Below are positions 7,552 through 16,425 of a DNA stretch of 45,155 bases, in pieces. The translations under genes and the position numbers were made by a program. Where the stretch lies: NCBI GenBank assembly GCA_001941135.1, contig MSHL01000041.1, positions 1 through 45,155 of the forward strand. The letters run 5' to 3'. Position 1 is the first letter of the stretch; every line of letters begins with the position of its first letter. Origin of the DNA: Ruminococcus sp. Zagget11 (lineage in GTDB: Bacteria; Bacillota; Clostridia; Oscillospirales; Ruminococcaceae). Below the pieces are notes generated by a model that worked only from the letters and a program-made list of their open reading frames with translations, searched no databases and was not told where the DNA came from.

Positions 7552-8657
7552 TTTCTCTTGCCCTCCTCGCTAAGGTTTATAATAACCGGTTCTCCGCCTC
7601 TCGGTGACCACACGTTTCCGCAGTCGGGGCAGATAGCTCTGATCGCACATTCCTCCGACGCTATATAGACAACGTCCTTTTTCTCCGCAACAACCATTGA
7701 ACGCAGCTTTAAGCGGTCGTTAAGCGCCATGATTCCGCCGGTATATCCCAAAATAATGGAGAAAGGTCCGGTAATAAGCAGACTGGAGAAGGAATTGCGG
7801 AAATATTTAAGCTTTGCAGCCTTTTCCGGCTCGGATTTCTCATACCCTTCAATTTCGCTCCAGAAAGGTGCGGCGATGATTGACGCTATATCCTCCAGTG
7901 AAAGCTCCTGCTTTCTGTTAAGCCAGTCAAAAATGTATGTAATAACCTCCGTATCGGTCAGAAGCGTACATTTGTACCCGTACATCTCTATAAAGCGGCG
8001 GTTTGCATCATAGGAGGATATTTCACCGTTATGTACAATGGTGTAATCAAGGAGTGCAAAGGGGTGCGCGCCTCCCCACCAACCAGGGGTATTTGTAGGA
8101 TAACGTCCGTGGGAAGTCCATGCATAGCCATCGTACTCATCAAGGCGATAAAACTCTCCGACGTCCTCGGGAAAGCCCACAGCCTTGAAAACGCCCATAT
8201 TCTTTCCGCTGGAAAAAATATATGCGCCGTCGATATCATTGTTGATACGGATAACGCATTTCGCAACAAATTCCTTTTCATCAAGCTGCGACGATGCAAT
8301 CTTGGTTGGCAGAGGATTTACAAAATACCTCCAAATAAGCGGCTCGTTCTTTATTGCCGGGATCTTCTTTGTGGGAATGCGGCTTAGGTTTATGACATCG
8401 AAATGTCTGTCGAGAAACCTCTCTGTTCTCTCTCTCGCCTCATTGGTGTTGTAGAAAACATGAAAAGCGTAGTAGTCCTTGTATTCGGGATATATTCCGT
8501 ACCCCGCAAAGCCTCCGCCCAAACCGTTGGAACGGTCGTGCATATAGCTTATGGATTTGACGATTTCTCCGCCGTTGATCCTGTTGCCGTCCCTGCTTAT
8601 TAACCCTGAGATGGCGCATCCCGACGGGATTCTGATTTCGCCTTCTTTTAACAGCAT
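7542..8657 (-). CDS. Class II glutamine amidotransferase domain of split glutamate synthase
   Basis: This Ntn-type glutaminase domain hydrolyses glutamine and delivers ammonia to the synthase module. The likely nucleophile is Cys14 in SGCAISGL, implying removal of a 13-residue N-terminal peptide. Other conserved parts are SHGRYPTNTPGWWGGAHPFALLDYTIVHNGEISS and the LLTDTEVITYIFDWL segment. It is the first gene of the operon, 40 bases downstream of a perfect consensus promoter, with AGGAGAG before the ATG. The order glutaminase, FMN core, ferredoxin, FAD protein, GXGXG domain is a complete glutamate synthase dispersed over five genes. Confidence 0.92.
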   Translation of the reverse strand: MLLKEGEIRIPSGCAISGLISRDGNRINGGEIVKSISYMHDRSNGLGGGFAGYGIYPEYKDYYAFHVFYNTNEARERTERFLDRHFDVINLSRIPTKKIPAIKNEPLIWRYFVNPLPTKIASSQLDEKEFVAKCVIRINNDIDGAYIFSSGKNMGVFKAVGFPEDVGEFYRLDEYDGYAWTSHGRYPTNTPGWWGGAHPFALLDYTIVHNGEISSYDANRRFIEMYGYKCTLLTDTEVITYIFDWLNRKQELSLEDIASIIAAPFWSEIEGYEKSEPEKAAKLKYFRNSFSSLLITGPFSIILGYTGGIMALNDRLKLRSMVVAEKKDVVYIASEECAIRAICPDCGNVWSPRGGEPVIINLSEEGKRKCL

Positions 8658-8703
8658 ACACTCACTCTCCTAACCTTACTCGGTTCACAGAAATTATGCT
8701 ACC

Positions 8704-8732
8704 ATTATAGCACCTTCTTTTCATCTTGTCAA
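8704..8732 (-). promoter_or_regulatory. Sigma-A promoter of the glutamate synthase operon
   Basis: On the minus strand TTGACA (8727-8732), a 17-base spacer and TATAAT (8704-8709) match the consensus exactly. Transcription should start near 8697, giving a 5' leader of about 40 bases, too short for a riboswitch ahead of the first gene. Confidence 0.9.
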
Positions 8733-9043
8733 GAGGATTTTTGCAAGTTTTTTCGTTTTTCCTTGCATTTTAATTATTTTTTTACATTTGTGCCGATCCC
8801 TTGGAACTCAAGTAAAAATATGTGAAAATCACCACTTTAAATTTGTTGATTTTCACAGAGCCGCCGCCCTGTTTTTTTCATGTTCTCGGAGCATATGACC
8901 GAAAGTCATAAATATTTTGCATGAAATTTCTGCGAGGCTTTCATTTTTTACTGCATTTTATTGGAAATAAATCTGTAATCTCTCTATGAAAATTGCGGGA
9001 GCAATACTAAATATAAAACAAATTGTTAAATTTCATAAGCCTA
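8733..9043. other. AT-rich spacer between divergent promoters
   Basis: No gene is visible. A 10-bp perfect inverted repeat (TGTGAAAATC/GATTTTCACA) spans 8821-8857 with a 17-base loop, and homopolymer-rich AT tracts flank it. It may be an operator or upstream element for either divergent promoter; no known box was recognised. Confidence 0.5.
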
Positions 9044-9072
9044 TTGCAAAACCTGCATAAATTTGATATAAT
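9044..9072 (+). promoter_or_regulatory. Promoter of the GH94 phosphorylase gene
   Basis: TTGCAA (9044-9049) and TATAAT (9067-9072) are separated by 17 bases. Transcription would start near 9079, leaving a leader of about 77 bases before the start codon. Confidence 0.8.
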
Positions 9073-9084
9073 GGAGAGAGAATT

Positions 9085-9101
9085 GTGTATGCAATATACA
9101 C
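9085..9101. promoter_or_regulatory. Palindromic operator just downstream of the GH94 promoter
   Basis: GTGTAT and ATACAC form a perfect inverted repeat around a 5-base spacer. The site lies about 6-22 bases past the predicted transcription start, a place where a bound repressor would block initiation or clearance. The regulator is unknown. Confidence 0.55.
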
Positions 9102-9155
9102 AAAACGGCGTAAAACCGCAATCTTAAACGATTAAGTTATAAGGAGTGCAAAATC

Positions 9156-11564
9156 ATGAACTACGGACATTTCAACCTTGAAAACAAGGAGTATGTTATC
9201 ACACGTCCCGATACCCCCGCGCCTTGGGCGAACTATCTGGGCGACCCCGAATACGGCGCAATTATCTCCAACAATGCAGGCGGCTACAGCTTTGTAAAAT
9301 CAGGTGCTAACGGAAGAATTATCCGCTACCGCTTTAACACAAACATAGCTCTTCCCGGCAGATACGTTTACATCAGAGATAACGATGCAAGCGACTACTG
9401 GTCGGCATCATGGGCGCCCGTATGCAAGCCGCTGGATAAGTTCAAGAGTGAGTGCCGCCACGGTACTGCCTATACTGTTATCACAGGCGAATATTCCGAT
9501 ATCAAGTCCGAGGTTACATACTACGTTCCCCTTGGAAAAACCTATGAGGTTTGGAACGCAAAGATTACCAATAATTCCGATAAGCCCAGAAATCTTTCCG
9601 TTTACGGCTTCTGCGAATTTACCTCGGAAAACAACTACGAGCAGGATCAGATTAATCTCCAGTACACACAGTTTATCACACAGACAACCTTTGAGGGGAA
9701 TAAGATTCTCCAGCACATTAATATAAACAGCGGCAAGGACGCTACAGGCTCTAACTACAGAGAGCGTTTCCTCGGTCTTGCAGGCGCTGATATTTCCGCT
9801 TATAACGGTGCGCTTGACAGCTTTATAGGCTCCTACCGCAGCTATGCCAACCCCATCGGCGTTGAAAGCGGAAAATGCGACAATGTGCTTAACTACAACG
9901 GCAACGCTTGTGCGGCTTTGCAGTCCGATATCGTACTTCAGCCGGGTGAAACAAGAACCCTCACCTATATTCTCGGTCAGCGCTGCAATGCACAGGCAAA
10001 TGAAATCATCGCACAGTATGCAGACCCCGCAAAGGCTGATGAAGAGGTTAAGGAGCTTATTGCCCACTGGCACGAGATACTCAATCGTTTCAGCGTAAAA
10101 ACTCCCTCCGATACATTCAACAATATGGTAAATGTATGGAACGCATATCAGTGCTTTATCACATTTATCTGGTCAAGAGCTGCGTCCTTCGTTTACTGCG
10201 GTCTGAGAAACGGCTACGGCTATCGTGACACCGTTCAGGATATTCAGGGTATTATCCACCTTGACCCCGAAACCGCTGCCGACAAGATTCGCTTTATGCT
10301 CTCCGCACAGGTTGATAACGGTGCGGGACTGCCTCTTGTTAAGTTCAATCACAACGCGGGTCACGAAACCTGCCCCGATGAAAACGATGAAAATTCCGTT
10401 TACGCAAAGGAAACAGGTCACCCCTCTTACCGTGCGGACGATGCTCTTTGGCTCTTCCCCACTATTGTTAAGTATATCGGTGAAAGCGGAAACAGGGGCT
10501 TCCTCGATGAGGTTATCCTCTACTCCAACGGCGGCGAGGGCACTGTTTACGATCACCTTAAGAGAGCTATCAACTTCTCCATGACCCACCTTGGCGACCA
10601 CCATATGCCCGCAGGACTTCACGCAGACTGGAACGACTGCCTGAGAATGGGCAAGAAGGGCGAATCCACCTTCGTTGCATTCCAGCTTTATTATGCTATG
10701 ACTATTTTAAAGGGCTATGCGCAGGAAAGAAACGATACCGAATATGTAGAGTATCTGAACAAGGTTCAGGGCGAGCTGGGCGATTCCTTGGCTAAGTGCT
10801 GGGACGACGACAGATTTATCAGAGGTATCCGTGAGGACGGCGTTGTTGTGGGCGCGAAGAAAGACCCCGAAGCTAATATGTGGCTCAATCCTCAAAGCTG
10901 GTCCGTTATTTCGGGCTTTGCTACCAAGGAGCAGGGCGATACCGCTATGCAGAGTGTTCACGATATACTCAACACTCCTTACGGCGTAAAGCTGCTTGAA
11001 CCTCCTTATGTTGACCACTTCTTTGACGGTGCGCTTATGCACATATTCAATCCCGATACAAAGGAAAACGGCGGTATATTCTCCCAAACACAGGGTTGGG
11101 CAATCCTTGCGGAATCCCTGCTCGGTCACGGAAACAGAGCATTCGAGTATTTCACCGAATCCTCCCCCGCATCTCTTAACGATAAGGCTGAAATACGTGT
11201 ACTGGAGCCTTATGTTCACGGTCAGTTCACCGAGTCCACACGCTCGCCTTTTGCAGGACGTTCACACGTTCACTGGCTGACAGGTACAGGCTCAACCGCT
11301 ATGGTAGGCTGTGTAGAGGGTATACTGGGTATGCGCCCCGATGCTGACGGACTTAAGGTTGATCCCGCTATCCCCTCCGACTGGGACAGCTACACCGTTG
11401 ACAAGGTATTCAGAGGAAAGAAGCTGAATATGAAGTTTGTCAACCCCGACCACGTTGAAAGCGGCGTAAAGGAAATTGTTATGAACGGCGAAAAGCTCGA
11501 TGGCAATTATATTCCCGCAGCAAAGCTTAAGGACGTAAACGATATTACCGTCACATTGGGTTAA
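9156..11564 (+). CDS. GH94 disaccharide phosphorylase (cellobiose/chitobiose phosphorylase family)
   Basis: GH94 enzymes phosphorolyse beta-linked disaccharides such as cellobiose to a sugar 1-phosphate and a free sugar, saving ATP in cytoplasmic catabolism. The 802-residue protein has the N-terminal beta-sandwich (ITRPDTPAPWANYLGDPEYGAIISNNAGGYSF) and an (alpha/alpha)6 barrel. In HADWNDC the catalytic acid is expected at Asp491. The phosphate-site region is HWLTGTGSTAM near residue 705. It is monocistronic, with AAGGAG before the ATG and a strong terminator after it. From memory, loops around the active site differ from classical Ruminococcus cellobiose phosphorylase and look closer to the diacetylchitobiose phosphorylase branch, so the exact substrate is open. 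Confidence 0.88.
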   Translation: MNYGHFNLENKEYVITRPDTPAPWANYLGDPEYGAIISNNAGGYSFVKSGANGRIIRYRFNTNIALPGRYVYIRDNDASDYWSASWAPVCKPLDKFKSECRHGTAYTVITGEYSDIKSEVTYYVPLGKTYEVWNAKITNNSDKPRNLSVYGFCEFTSENNYEQDQINLQYTQFITQTTFEGNKILQHININSGKDATGSNYRERFLGLAGADISAYNGALDSFIGSYRSYANPIGVESGKCDNVLNYNGNACAALQSDIVLQPGETRTLTYILGQRCNAQANEIIAQYADPAKADEEVKELIAHWHEILNRFSVKTPSDTFNNMVNVWNAYQCFITFIWSRAASFVYCGLRNGYGYRDTVQDIQGIIHLDPETAADKIRFMLSAQVDNGAGLPLVKFNHNAGHETCPDENDENSVYAKETGHPSYRADDALWLFPTIVKYIGESGNRGFLDEVILYSNGGEGTVYDHLKRAINFSMTHLGDHHMPAGLHADWNDCLRMGKKGESTFVAFQLYYAMTILKGYAQERNDTEYVEYLNKVQGELGDSLAKCWDDDRFIRGIREDGVVVGAKKDPEANMWLNPQSWSVISGFATKEQGDTAMQSVHDILNTPYGVKLLEPPYVDHFFDGALMHIFNPDTKENGGIFSQTQGWAILAESLLGHGNRAFEYFTESSPASLNDKAEIRVLEPYVHGQFTESTRSPFAGRSHVHWLTGTGSTAMVGCVEGILGMRPDADGLKVDPAIPSDWDSYTVDKVFRGKKLNMKFVNPDHVESGVKEIVMNGEKLDGNYIPAAKLKDVNDITVTLG

Positions 11565-11595
11565 AAGTCAGAATCCGAAAATCACAGACATTCAT

Positions 11596-11625
11596 GGCTG
11601 TCGCATAGTGCGGCAGCCCATTTTT
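11596..11625 (+). terminator. Terminator after the GH94 gene
   Basis: A 10-bp stem (GGCTGTCGCA/TGCGGCAGCC, one wobble pair) with a TAG loop is followed by CATTTTT. It abuts the end of the convergent LysR gene. Confidence 0.9.
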
Positions 11626-12510
11626 CTATGTCCAAAGCGCCTCATCTCTTACGGCGGATATGTACTCTTTCAGCAGTCTGTTTCCCTTAATACTTTTATA
11701 GAATACCCCGAATGACAGGGACTCGCAGTCGCTTATCCGAACCGCCCGCAGGTTGTCAAATTCCATTGCAAGCACCCGCGGCAGCACGGAAATGCCAAAT
11801 CCCGCGCCCACCAAAGCGCAGGTTTCCTCGATATTATCGGAAATATACAGCTTTTTCAGGGGAATGGTTGCCACGGCATGGGAATAAAAATCCTCTACAT
11901 TTTCAGGCATTGCAAGGGGTGCGGTAAGTATCAGCCGTTCCCCCATCATATCCTTACTGAAACAGGTTGTATTCTCGGCAATCCTATGACCGTTGGGACA
12001 GATACAGACGAAATCCGTCTGCATAATCTCCCTATATTGCAAATCCCTGTTTTTTGACATCTGGCTGAATGAAACGATACAATCCAGCTTTTCGTCCTCC
12101 AGCATTTTGAACAGCGCCTTATGAGGTATAGAGGTAAATCTCGGGTGGAGATTGGGGTGGCTTTCCAAAAGCTTTCCCGCAGCCTTTGCAAGACGGGGAA
12201 GAAGCACCAGTCCTTGACCGCCTATACGCAGCTCCTCGATTATTTCCTCAACCTCCGGGTTTGACAGCCTTTTCACAGCGCCCTTGGCGGTTTCCATTAT
12301 TTTTCTGGCATCGTTCATAAACGCCATTCCCTCGCGGGTAAGCTCCACATTTCTTGTGGTACGCTTGAAAAGCTTCACATTAAGCTCCGCTTCAAGGGCG
12401 TTAATGCGGTGGGTAACGGCAGGCTGTGTGATATTCAGCATTTCAGCCGCCACCGCAAAGCTAAGAGTATCGCTGACAGTAAGAAAGCACTCGATTTGTT
12501 CCGTATTCAT
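11626..12510 (-). CDS. LysR-family transcriptional regulator
   Basis: The N-terminal winged helix-turn-helix (residues 1-60, with FAVAAEMLNITQPAVTHRINALEAEL and LFKRTTRNVELTREG) is textbook LysR. Residues 90-290 form the effector-binding domain. Length (294) is normal. It is transcribed away from the ABC exporter genes with a 158-base gap, so control of that exporter is the natural guess, along with autoregulation; LysR proteins commonly govern a divergent neighbour. The ligand cannot be told from the sequence. Confidence 0.93.
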   Translation of the reverse strand: MNTEQIECFLTVSDTLSFAVAAEMLNITQPAVTHRINALEAELNVKLFKRTTRNVELTREGMAFMNDARKIMETAKGAVKRLSNPEVEEIIEELRIGGQGLVLLPRLAKAAGKLLESHPNLHPRFTSIPHKALFKMLEDEKLDCIVSFSQMSKNRDLQYREIMQTDFVCICPNGHRIAENTTCFSKDMMGERLILTAPLAMPENVEDFYSHAVATIPLKKLYISDNIEETCALVGAGFGISVLPRVLAMEFDNLRAVRISDCESLSFGVFYKSIKGNRLLKEYISAVRDEALWT

Positions 12511-12579
12511 ACAGATGACCTCATTCCGAAAATAATTTTAATTAATAAAATTTCCTTATTGATTATAACATATTTCTAT

Positions 12580-12608
12580 TTGACATTCAAGTGTTTTTGA
12601 TGTACTAT
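12580..12608 (+). promoter_or_regulatory. Promoter of the ABC exporter operon
   Basis: TTGACA (12580-12585), a 17-base spacer and TACTAT (12603-12608) form a good sigma-A promoter about 55 bases before the first ABC gene. AT-rich LysR-type T-N11-A sequences lie between it and the divergent regulator. Confidence 0.75.
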
Positions 12609-12668
12609 TGTTATAAGTAATTCGCAAAGTTACAAGCAAAAATTCGTCTTATATTAAGGAGAATCTAT

Positions 12669-14408
12669 ATGTTAAAAACACTTTTGGGTCAGGTAAAGGA
12701 GTATGAGCGTGACACAATACTTACTCCGATCTTTACTGCTCTTGAGGTTGTAATGGAGGTCATAATCCCATTTATAACCGCATCAATAATCGATAAGGGT
12801 CTGAACACGGGAAATATGCAAAACGTGTTTATTTACGGCGGTATAATGCTTATTGCCGCATTTATGAGCCTTGCGTTCGGCGTCCTTGCGGGAAAATACG
12901 GCGCATCCGCATCCTCAGGCTTTGCAGCCAATCTGCGTGCTGCAATGTACAGAAATATTCAGACCTTTTCCTTTTCAAACATTGATAAATTCAGCGCCGC
13001 AGGTCTTATTACCCATATGACTACGGACGTTACCAACGTGCAGAACGCTTTCCAGATGATATTGAGGATTGCCGTCAGAGCGCCCCTTACACTTATATTC
13101 AGCATGGTAGCCTGTCTTATTATAAGCCCTAAGCTAAGCTCCGTTTTTCTGGTTGCGGTTGTCGTCCTTGCTATTGTCCTTTTTACCATTATCGGCAAGG
13201 TTACGGGCTTGTTCAAAATTATGTTCGAGAAATACGATGATCTTAACGAGGACGTTAAGGAAAACGTTTCCGCAATAAGAGTTGTTAAGGCCTTTGTCCG
13301 TGAGGATTATGAGGACGAAAAGTTTAAGAAAACCGCAGGCTCCGTATACAAAACCGCTGTAAAAGCCGAATCCATACTTGCGTTTAACAACCCTGTTATG
13401 ATGCTTGTCATATACGGCTGTATAATCGCTATTTCATGGCTTGGTGCAAAGACAATTGTTGGGGGCGAGCTCACAACAGGTCAGCTTACCTCTATGTTCA
13501 GCTATGTAATGAGCATACTCATGTCCCTTATGATGCTGTCTATGATTTTCGTTATGCTGACAATGAGTATTGCCAGTGCAAACCGTATTGCGGCGGTTTT
13601 GGAGGAAACTCCCGATATAAACGACCCCGAAAACCCCGTAACGGAAATCCCCGACGGCAGCATTGATTTCAACGATGTAAGCTTTTCCTATAAGCAGGGC
13701 AGCGGCGACAGTACGCTCAAAGGCATTGACCTGCATATTAAATCCGGCGAAACCATTGGCATTATCGGCGGAACCGGCTGCGGAAAATCCACACTTGTAA
13801 GCCTTATCAGCCGCCTTTACGATGTGGACAGCGGAAGCGTCTGTGTCGGCGGAAGAGATGTGCGGGAATACAATATGGAGGAGCTGCGGAACAAGGTTGC
13901 TGTGGTTCTTCAGAAAAACGTACTCTTTTCGGGAACTATTTACGAAAATCTCCGCTGGGGCAATGAAAACGCCACCGATGAGGAATGTATCGAGGCTTGT
14001 AAAAATGCCTGCGCCGATGAATTTATACAGGGCTTCCCTAAGGGCTACGATACCTATATCGAGCAGGGCGGCAGCAACGTTTCGGGCGGTCAGAAGCAGC
14101 GTCTTTGTATTGCAAGAGCCTTGCTGAAAAAGCCTAAGGTGCTGATTTTGGACGATTCCACCAGTGCGGTTGATACCGCTACCGATGCGAGCATAAGGAA
14201 AATGTTTGCGGAGAAGATCCCCGATACCACAAAGCTGATTATTACACAGCGTGTAACGGGAATAATGGACGCCGACAGAATACTTGTTCTCGATAACGGT
14301 ACAATAAACGGTATCGGTACTCACGAGGAGCTGCTGAAAACAAATGCTGTTTACCGTGAAATTTACGAAGCCCAAACCAAGGGCGGCGGCGATTTCGATG
14401 AAGCCTGA
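12669..14408 (+). CDS. ABC exporter half-transporter, degenerate Walker B partner
   Basis: An N-terminal six-helix transmembrane domain (about residues 15-300) is fused to an ATPase domain. Walker A is GGTGCGKS near residue 366, the signature is VSGGQ near 470, and Walker B is LILDDS near 492. The usual catalytic glutamate after Walker B is aspartate (D-D instead of D-E). This is the mark of the degenerate-site subunit in heterodimeric exporters such as LmrCD, BmrCD and TM287/288. The partner gene follows after 15 bases with its own AAGGAGAG site. The substrate (drug, lipid or peptide) is unknown. AAGGAG precedes the ATG. Confidence 0.92.
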   Translation: MLKTLLGQVKEYERDTILTPIFTALEVVMEVIIPFITASIIDKGLNTGNMQNVFIYGGIMLIAAFMSLAFGVLAGKYGASASSGFAANLRAAMYRNIQTFSFSNIDKFSAAGLITHMTTDVTNVQNAFQMILRIAVRAPLTLIFSMVACLIISPKLSSVFLVAVVVLAIVLFTIIGKVTGLFKIMFEKYDDLNEDVKENVSAIRVVKAFVREDYEDEKFKKTAGSVYKTAVKAESILAFNNPVMMLVIYGCIIAISWLGAKTIVGGELTTGQLTSMFSYVMSILMSLMMLSMIFVMLTMSIASANRIAAVLEETPDINDPENPVTEIPDGSIDFNDVSFSYKQGSGDSTLKGIDLHIKSGETIGIIGGTGCGKSTLVSLISRLYDVDSGSVCVGGRDVREYNMEELRNKVAVVLQKNVLFSGTIYENLRWGNENATDEECIEACKNACADEFIQGFPKGYDTYIEQGGSNVSGGQKQRLCIARALLKKPKVLILDDSTSAVDTATDASIRKMFAEKIPDTTKLIITQRVTGIMDADRILVLDNGTINGIGTHEELLKTNAVYREIYEAQTKGGGDFDEA

Positions 14409-14423
14409 AAGGAGAGATAATAT

Positions 14424-16340
14424 ATGCCCGGACCTATGAACAGGAGAAATATGGGAAAGCCCCCTATGAAAAAGGGCGAGGCTTTCAAAGTCCTCGGACG
14501 TGTGTTTAAATATATGATGAAGGACTATACACTTCAATTTATTATCGTGGTTATCTGTATAATCGGTTCCGCTGTGGCAACACTGCGCGGAACGCTGTTT
14601 ATGCAAACTCTTATAGATGATTACATCGTTCCCCTCGCACAGCAGGCGGCAAACAATGAAACCCCCGATTTTTCGGGACTGGCAAGCGCTTTGGGCAGCA
14701 TTGCGGCTGTGTATGCAATAGGTATTATCTGCGCCTATGTTTACAACAGGCTTATGGTAAATATCAGTCAGGGTACTATGCTGCGTCTGCGTACAGAGCT
14801 TTTCACTCATATGGAATCACTTCCCATAAAGTATTTTGACACCCATGCCCACGGTGATATTATGTCGGTTTACACCAACGATATAGATACCCTAAGACAG
14901 GTTATAAGCCAAAGCATCCCACAGGTAATAAATTCCTCCATAACCATAGTAATAACCTTTGTCAGCATGATTATCCTTAACATTCCCCTGACAATAGTTT
15001 CACTGATTATGGTTGGAGTAACCCTTTTCGTGACCTCCAAGGTTGCAAGCAAATCCTCCACATACTTCGTAAAGCAGCAGCAGGATTTGGGCAAGCTTAA
15101 CGGATTTATCGAGGAAATGATTGACGGTCAAAAGGTGGTAAAGGTGTTCTGTCACGAGGAAAACGCCATTAACGATTTTGACAATGTAAACGACAAGCTC
15201 CGCGACAGCGCAAACCAAGCTAATAAATACGCCAATATTATGATGCCTATAAACGGAAATATTGCCAATATCAGCTATGTACTCTGTACCGCTATAGGTT
15301 CGGGGCTTGCACTTAGCGGAATTTCGGGGCTTACACTGGGCAAGCTGGTTTCATTCCTTACCCTTAACAAAAACTTCAGCAACCCCATTACACAGATAAG
15401 CCAGCAGCTTAACAGCATAATAATGGCATCCGCAGGCGCACAGAGAGTATTCAATCTCCTTGATGAGGAGCCTGAAACGGACGACGGCTATGTAGAGCTT
15501 GTGTATGCCCGCAAAAATGCAGACGGTACATTGGAGGAATCCAAGGAAAGGACAGGTCTGTGGGCATGGAAGCACCCTCATTCGGCAGACGGCAGCGTAA
15601 CCTATACCAAGCTTGAGGGCAGAGTGGTATTTGACGGGGTTGACTTCGGCTACAATGACGATAAAATGATACTCCATGATGTAAAGCTCTTTGCCGAGCC
15701 GGGTCAGAAGCTTGCATTTGTGGGAAGCACAGGCGCGGGCAAAACCACTATAACCAACCTGATAAACCGCTTCTACGATATTCAGGACGGAAAAATCCGC
15801 TTTGACGGCATAAATGTCAATAAAATCAAGAAAGCCGATCTCCGCCGCTCCTTGGGAATAGTTTTGCAGGATACCCACCTGTTTACAGGCACGGTAATGG
15901 ACAATATCCGCTACGGCAGACTTGAAGCCACCGACGAGGAATGTATTGCGGCAGCAAGGCTTGCCAATGCGGACGGATTTATAAAGCGTTTGCCCGAGGG
16001 ATATAACACTATGCTCACAGGTGACGGTGCAAACTTAAGCCAGGGTCAGCGACAGCTTATCGCCATAGCAAGAGCCGCCGTTGCAGATCCTCCCGCTCTT
16101 ATACTGGATGAGGCTACCTCCTCAATCGATACCAGAACCGAACAGCTTGTTCAGCGTGGAATGGATCAGCTTATGACAGGCAGAACAACCTTTGTTATAG
16201 CGCACAGACTGTCCACCGTCCGCAACTCCGATTGTATCATGGTTCTTGAGCAGGGCAGAATAATCGAAAGAGGCTCACACGACAGCTTAATTGAAAAGAA
16301 GGGCAAGTATTATCAGCTCTATACGGGAAAGGTAAGCTAA
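14424..16340 (+). CDS. ABC exporter half-transporter, canonical partner
   Basis: This is the second half of the heterodimeric exporter: a transmembrane domain with a longer N-terminus (about residues 35-330) and an ATPase domain with Walker A GSTGAGKTT near 432, signature LSQGQ near 536 and Walker B LILDEATS near 559. Here the catalytic glutamate is present, complementing the aspartate in the upstream gene. An insertion of roughly 40 residues between the membrane domain and the ATPase (VELVYARKNADGTLEESKERTG region) is common in this subunit type. The pair is followed by a strong bidirectional terminator. Confidence 0.92.
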   Translation: MPGPMNRRNMGKPPMKKGEAFKVLGRVFKYMMKDYTLQFIIVVICIIGSAVATLRGTLFMQTLIDDYIVPLAQQAANNETPDFSGLASALGSIAAVYAIGIICAYVYNRLMVNISQGTMLRLRTELFTHMESLPIKYFDTHAHGDIMSVYTNDIDTLRQVISQSIPQVINSSITIVITFVSMIILNIPLTIVSLIMVGVTLFVTSKVASKSSTYFVKQQQDLGKLNGFIEEMIDGQKVVKVFCHEENAINDFDNVNDKLRDSANQANKYANIMMPINGNIANISYVLCTAIGSGLALSGISGLTLGKLVSFLTLNKNFSNPITQISQQLNSIIMASAGAQRVFNLLDEEPETDDGYVELVYARKNADGTLEESKERTGLWAWKHPHSADGSVTYTKLEGRVVFDGVDFGYNDDKMILHDVKLFAEPGQKLAFVGSTGAGKTTITNLINRFYDIQDGKIRFDGINVNKIKKADLRRSLGIVLQDTHLFTGTVMDNIRYGRLEATDEECIAAARLANADGFIKRLPEGYNTMLTGDGANLSQGQRQLIAIARAAVADPPALILDEATSSIDTRTEQLVQRGMDQLMTGRTTFVIAHRLSTVRNSDCIMVLEQGRIIERGSHDSLIEKKGKYYQLYTGKVS

Positions 16341-16362
16341 GCTGCTCAAACTCCAATAGAAT

Positions 16363-16411
16363 AATAAAGGTGCGGGAGTGAATCGAAAGGTCCACTCCCG
16401 CACTGCTTTAT
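16363..16411. terminator. Bidirectional terminator between convergent operons
   Basis: GTGCGGGAGTG (16370-16380) pairs with CACTCCCGCAC (16393-16403) and is flanked by AATAAAG on the left and CTTTATT on the right. It therefore has a T-rich tail on both strands and serves the ABC operon (+) and the exported-protein operon (-). Confidence 0.9.
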
Positions 16412-16425
16412 TAAATCAAGGATAA

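Noticed and set aside
8658-8700. Glutamine riboswitch or antiterminator ahead of the glutamate synthase operon
   Set aside because: The leader from the predicted start to the first codon is only about 40 bases and shows no suitable structure.
9408-10073. Long minus-strand frame opposite the GH94 gene
   Set aside because: The GH94 frame has full family motifs and a promoter; the antisense frame has no motif and follows from codon bias.
13434-14810. 458-codon minus-strand frame opposite the ABC genes
   Set aside because: It crosses two well-supported ABC genes in antisense and shows no recognisable domain.
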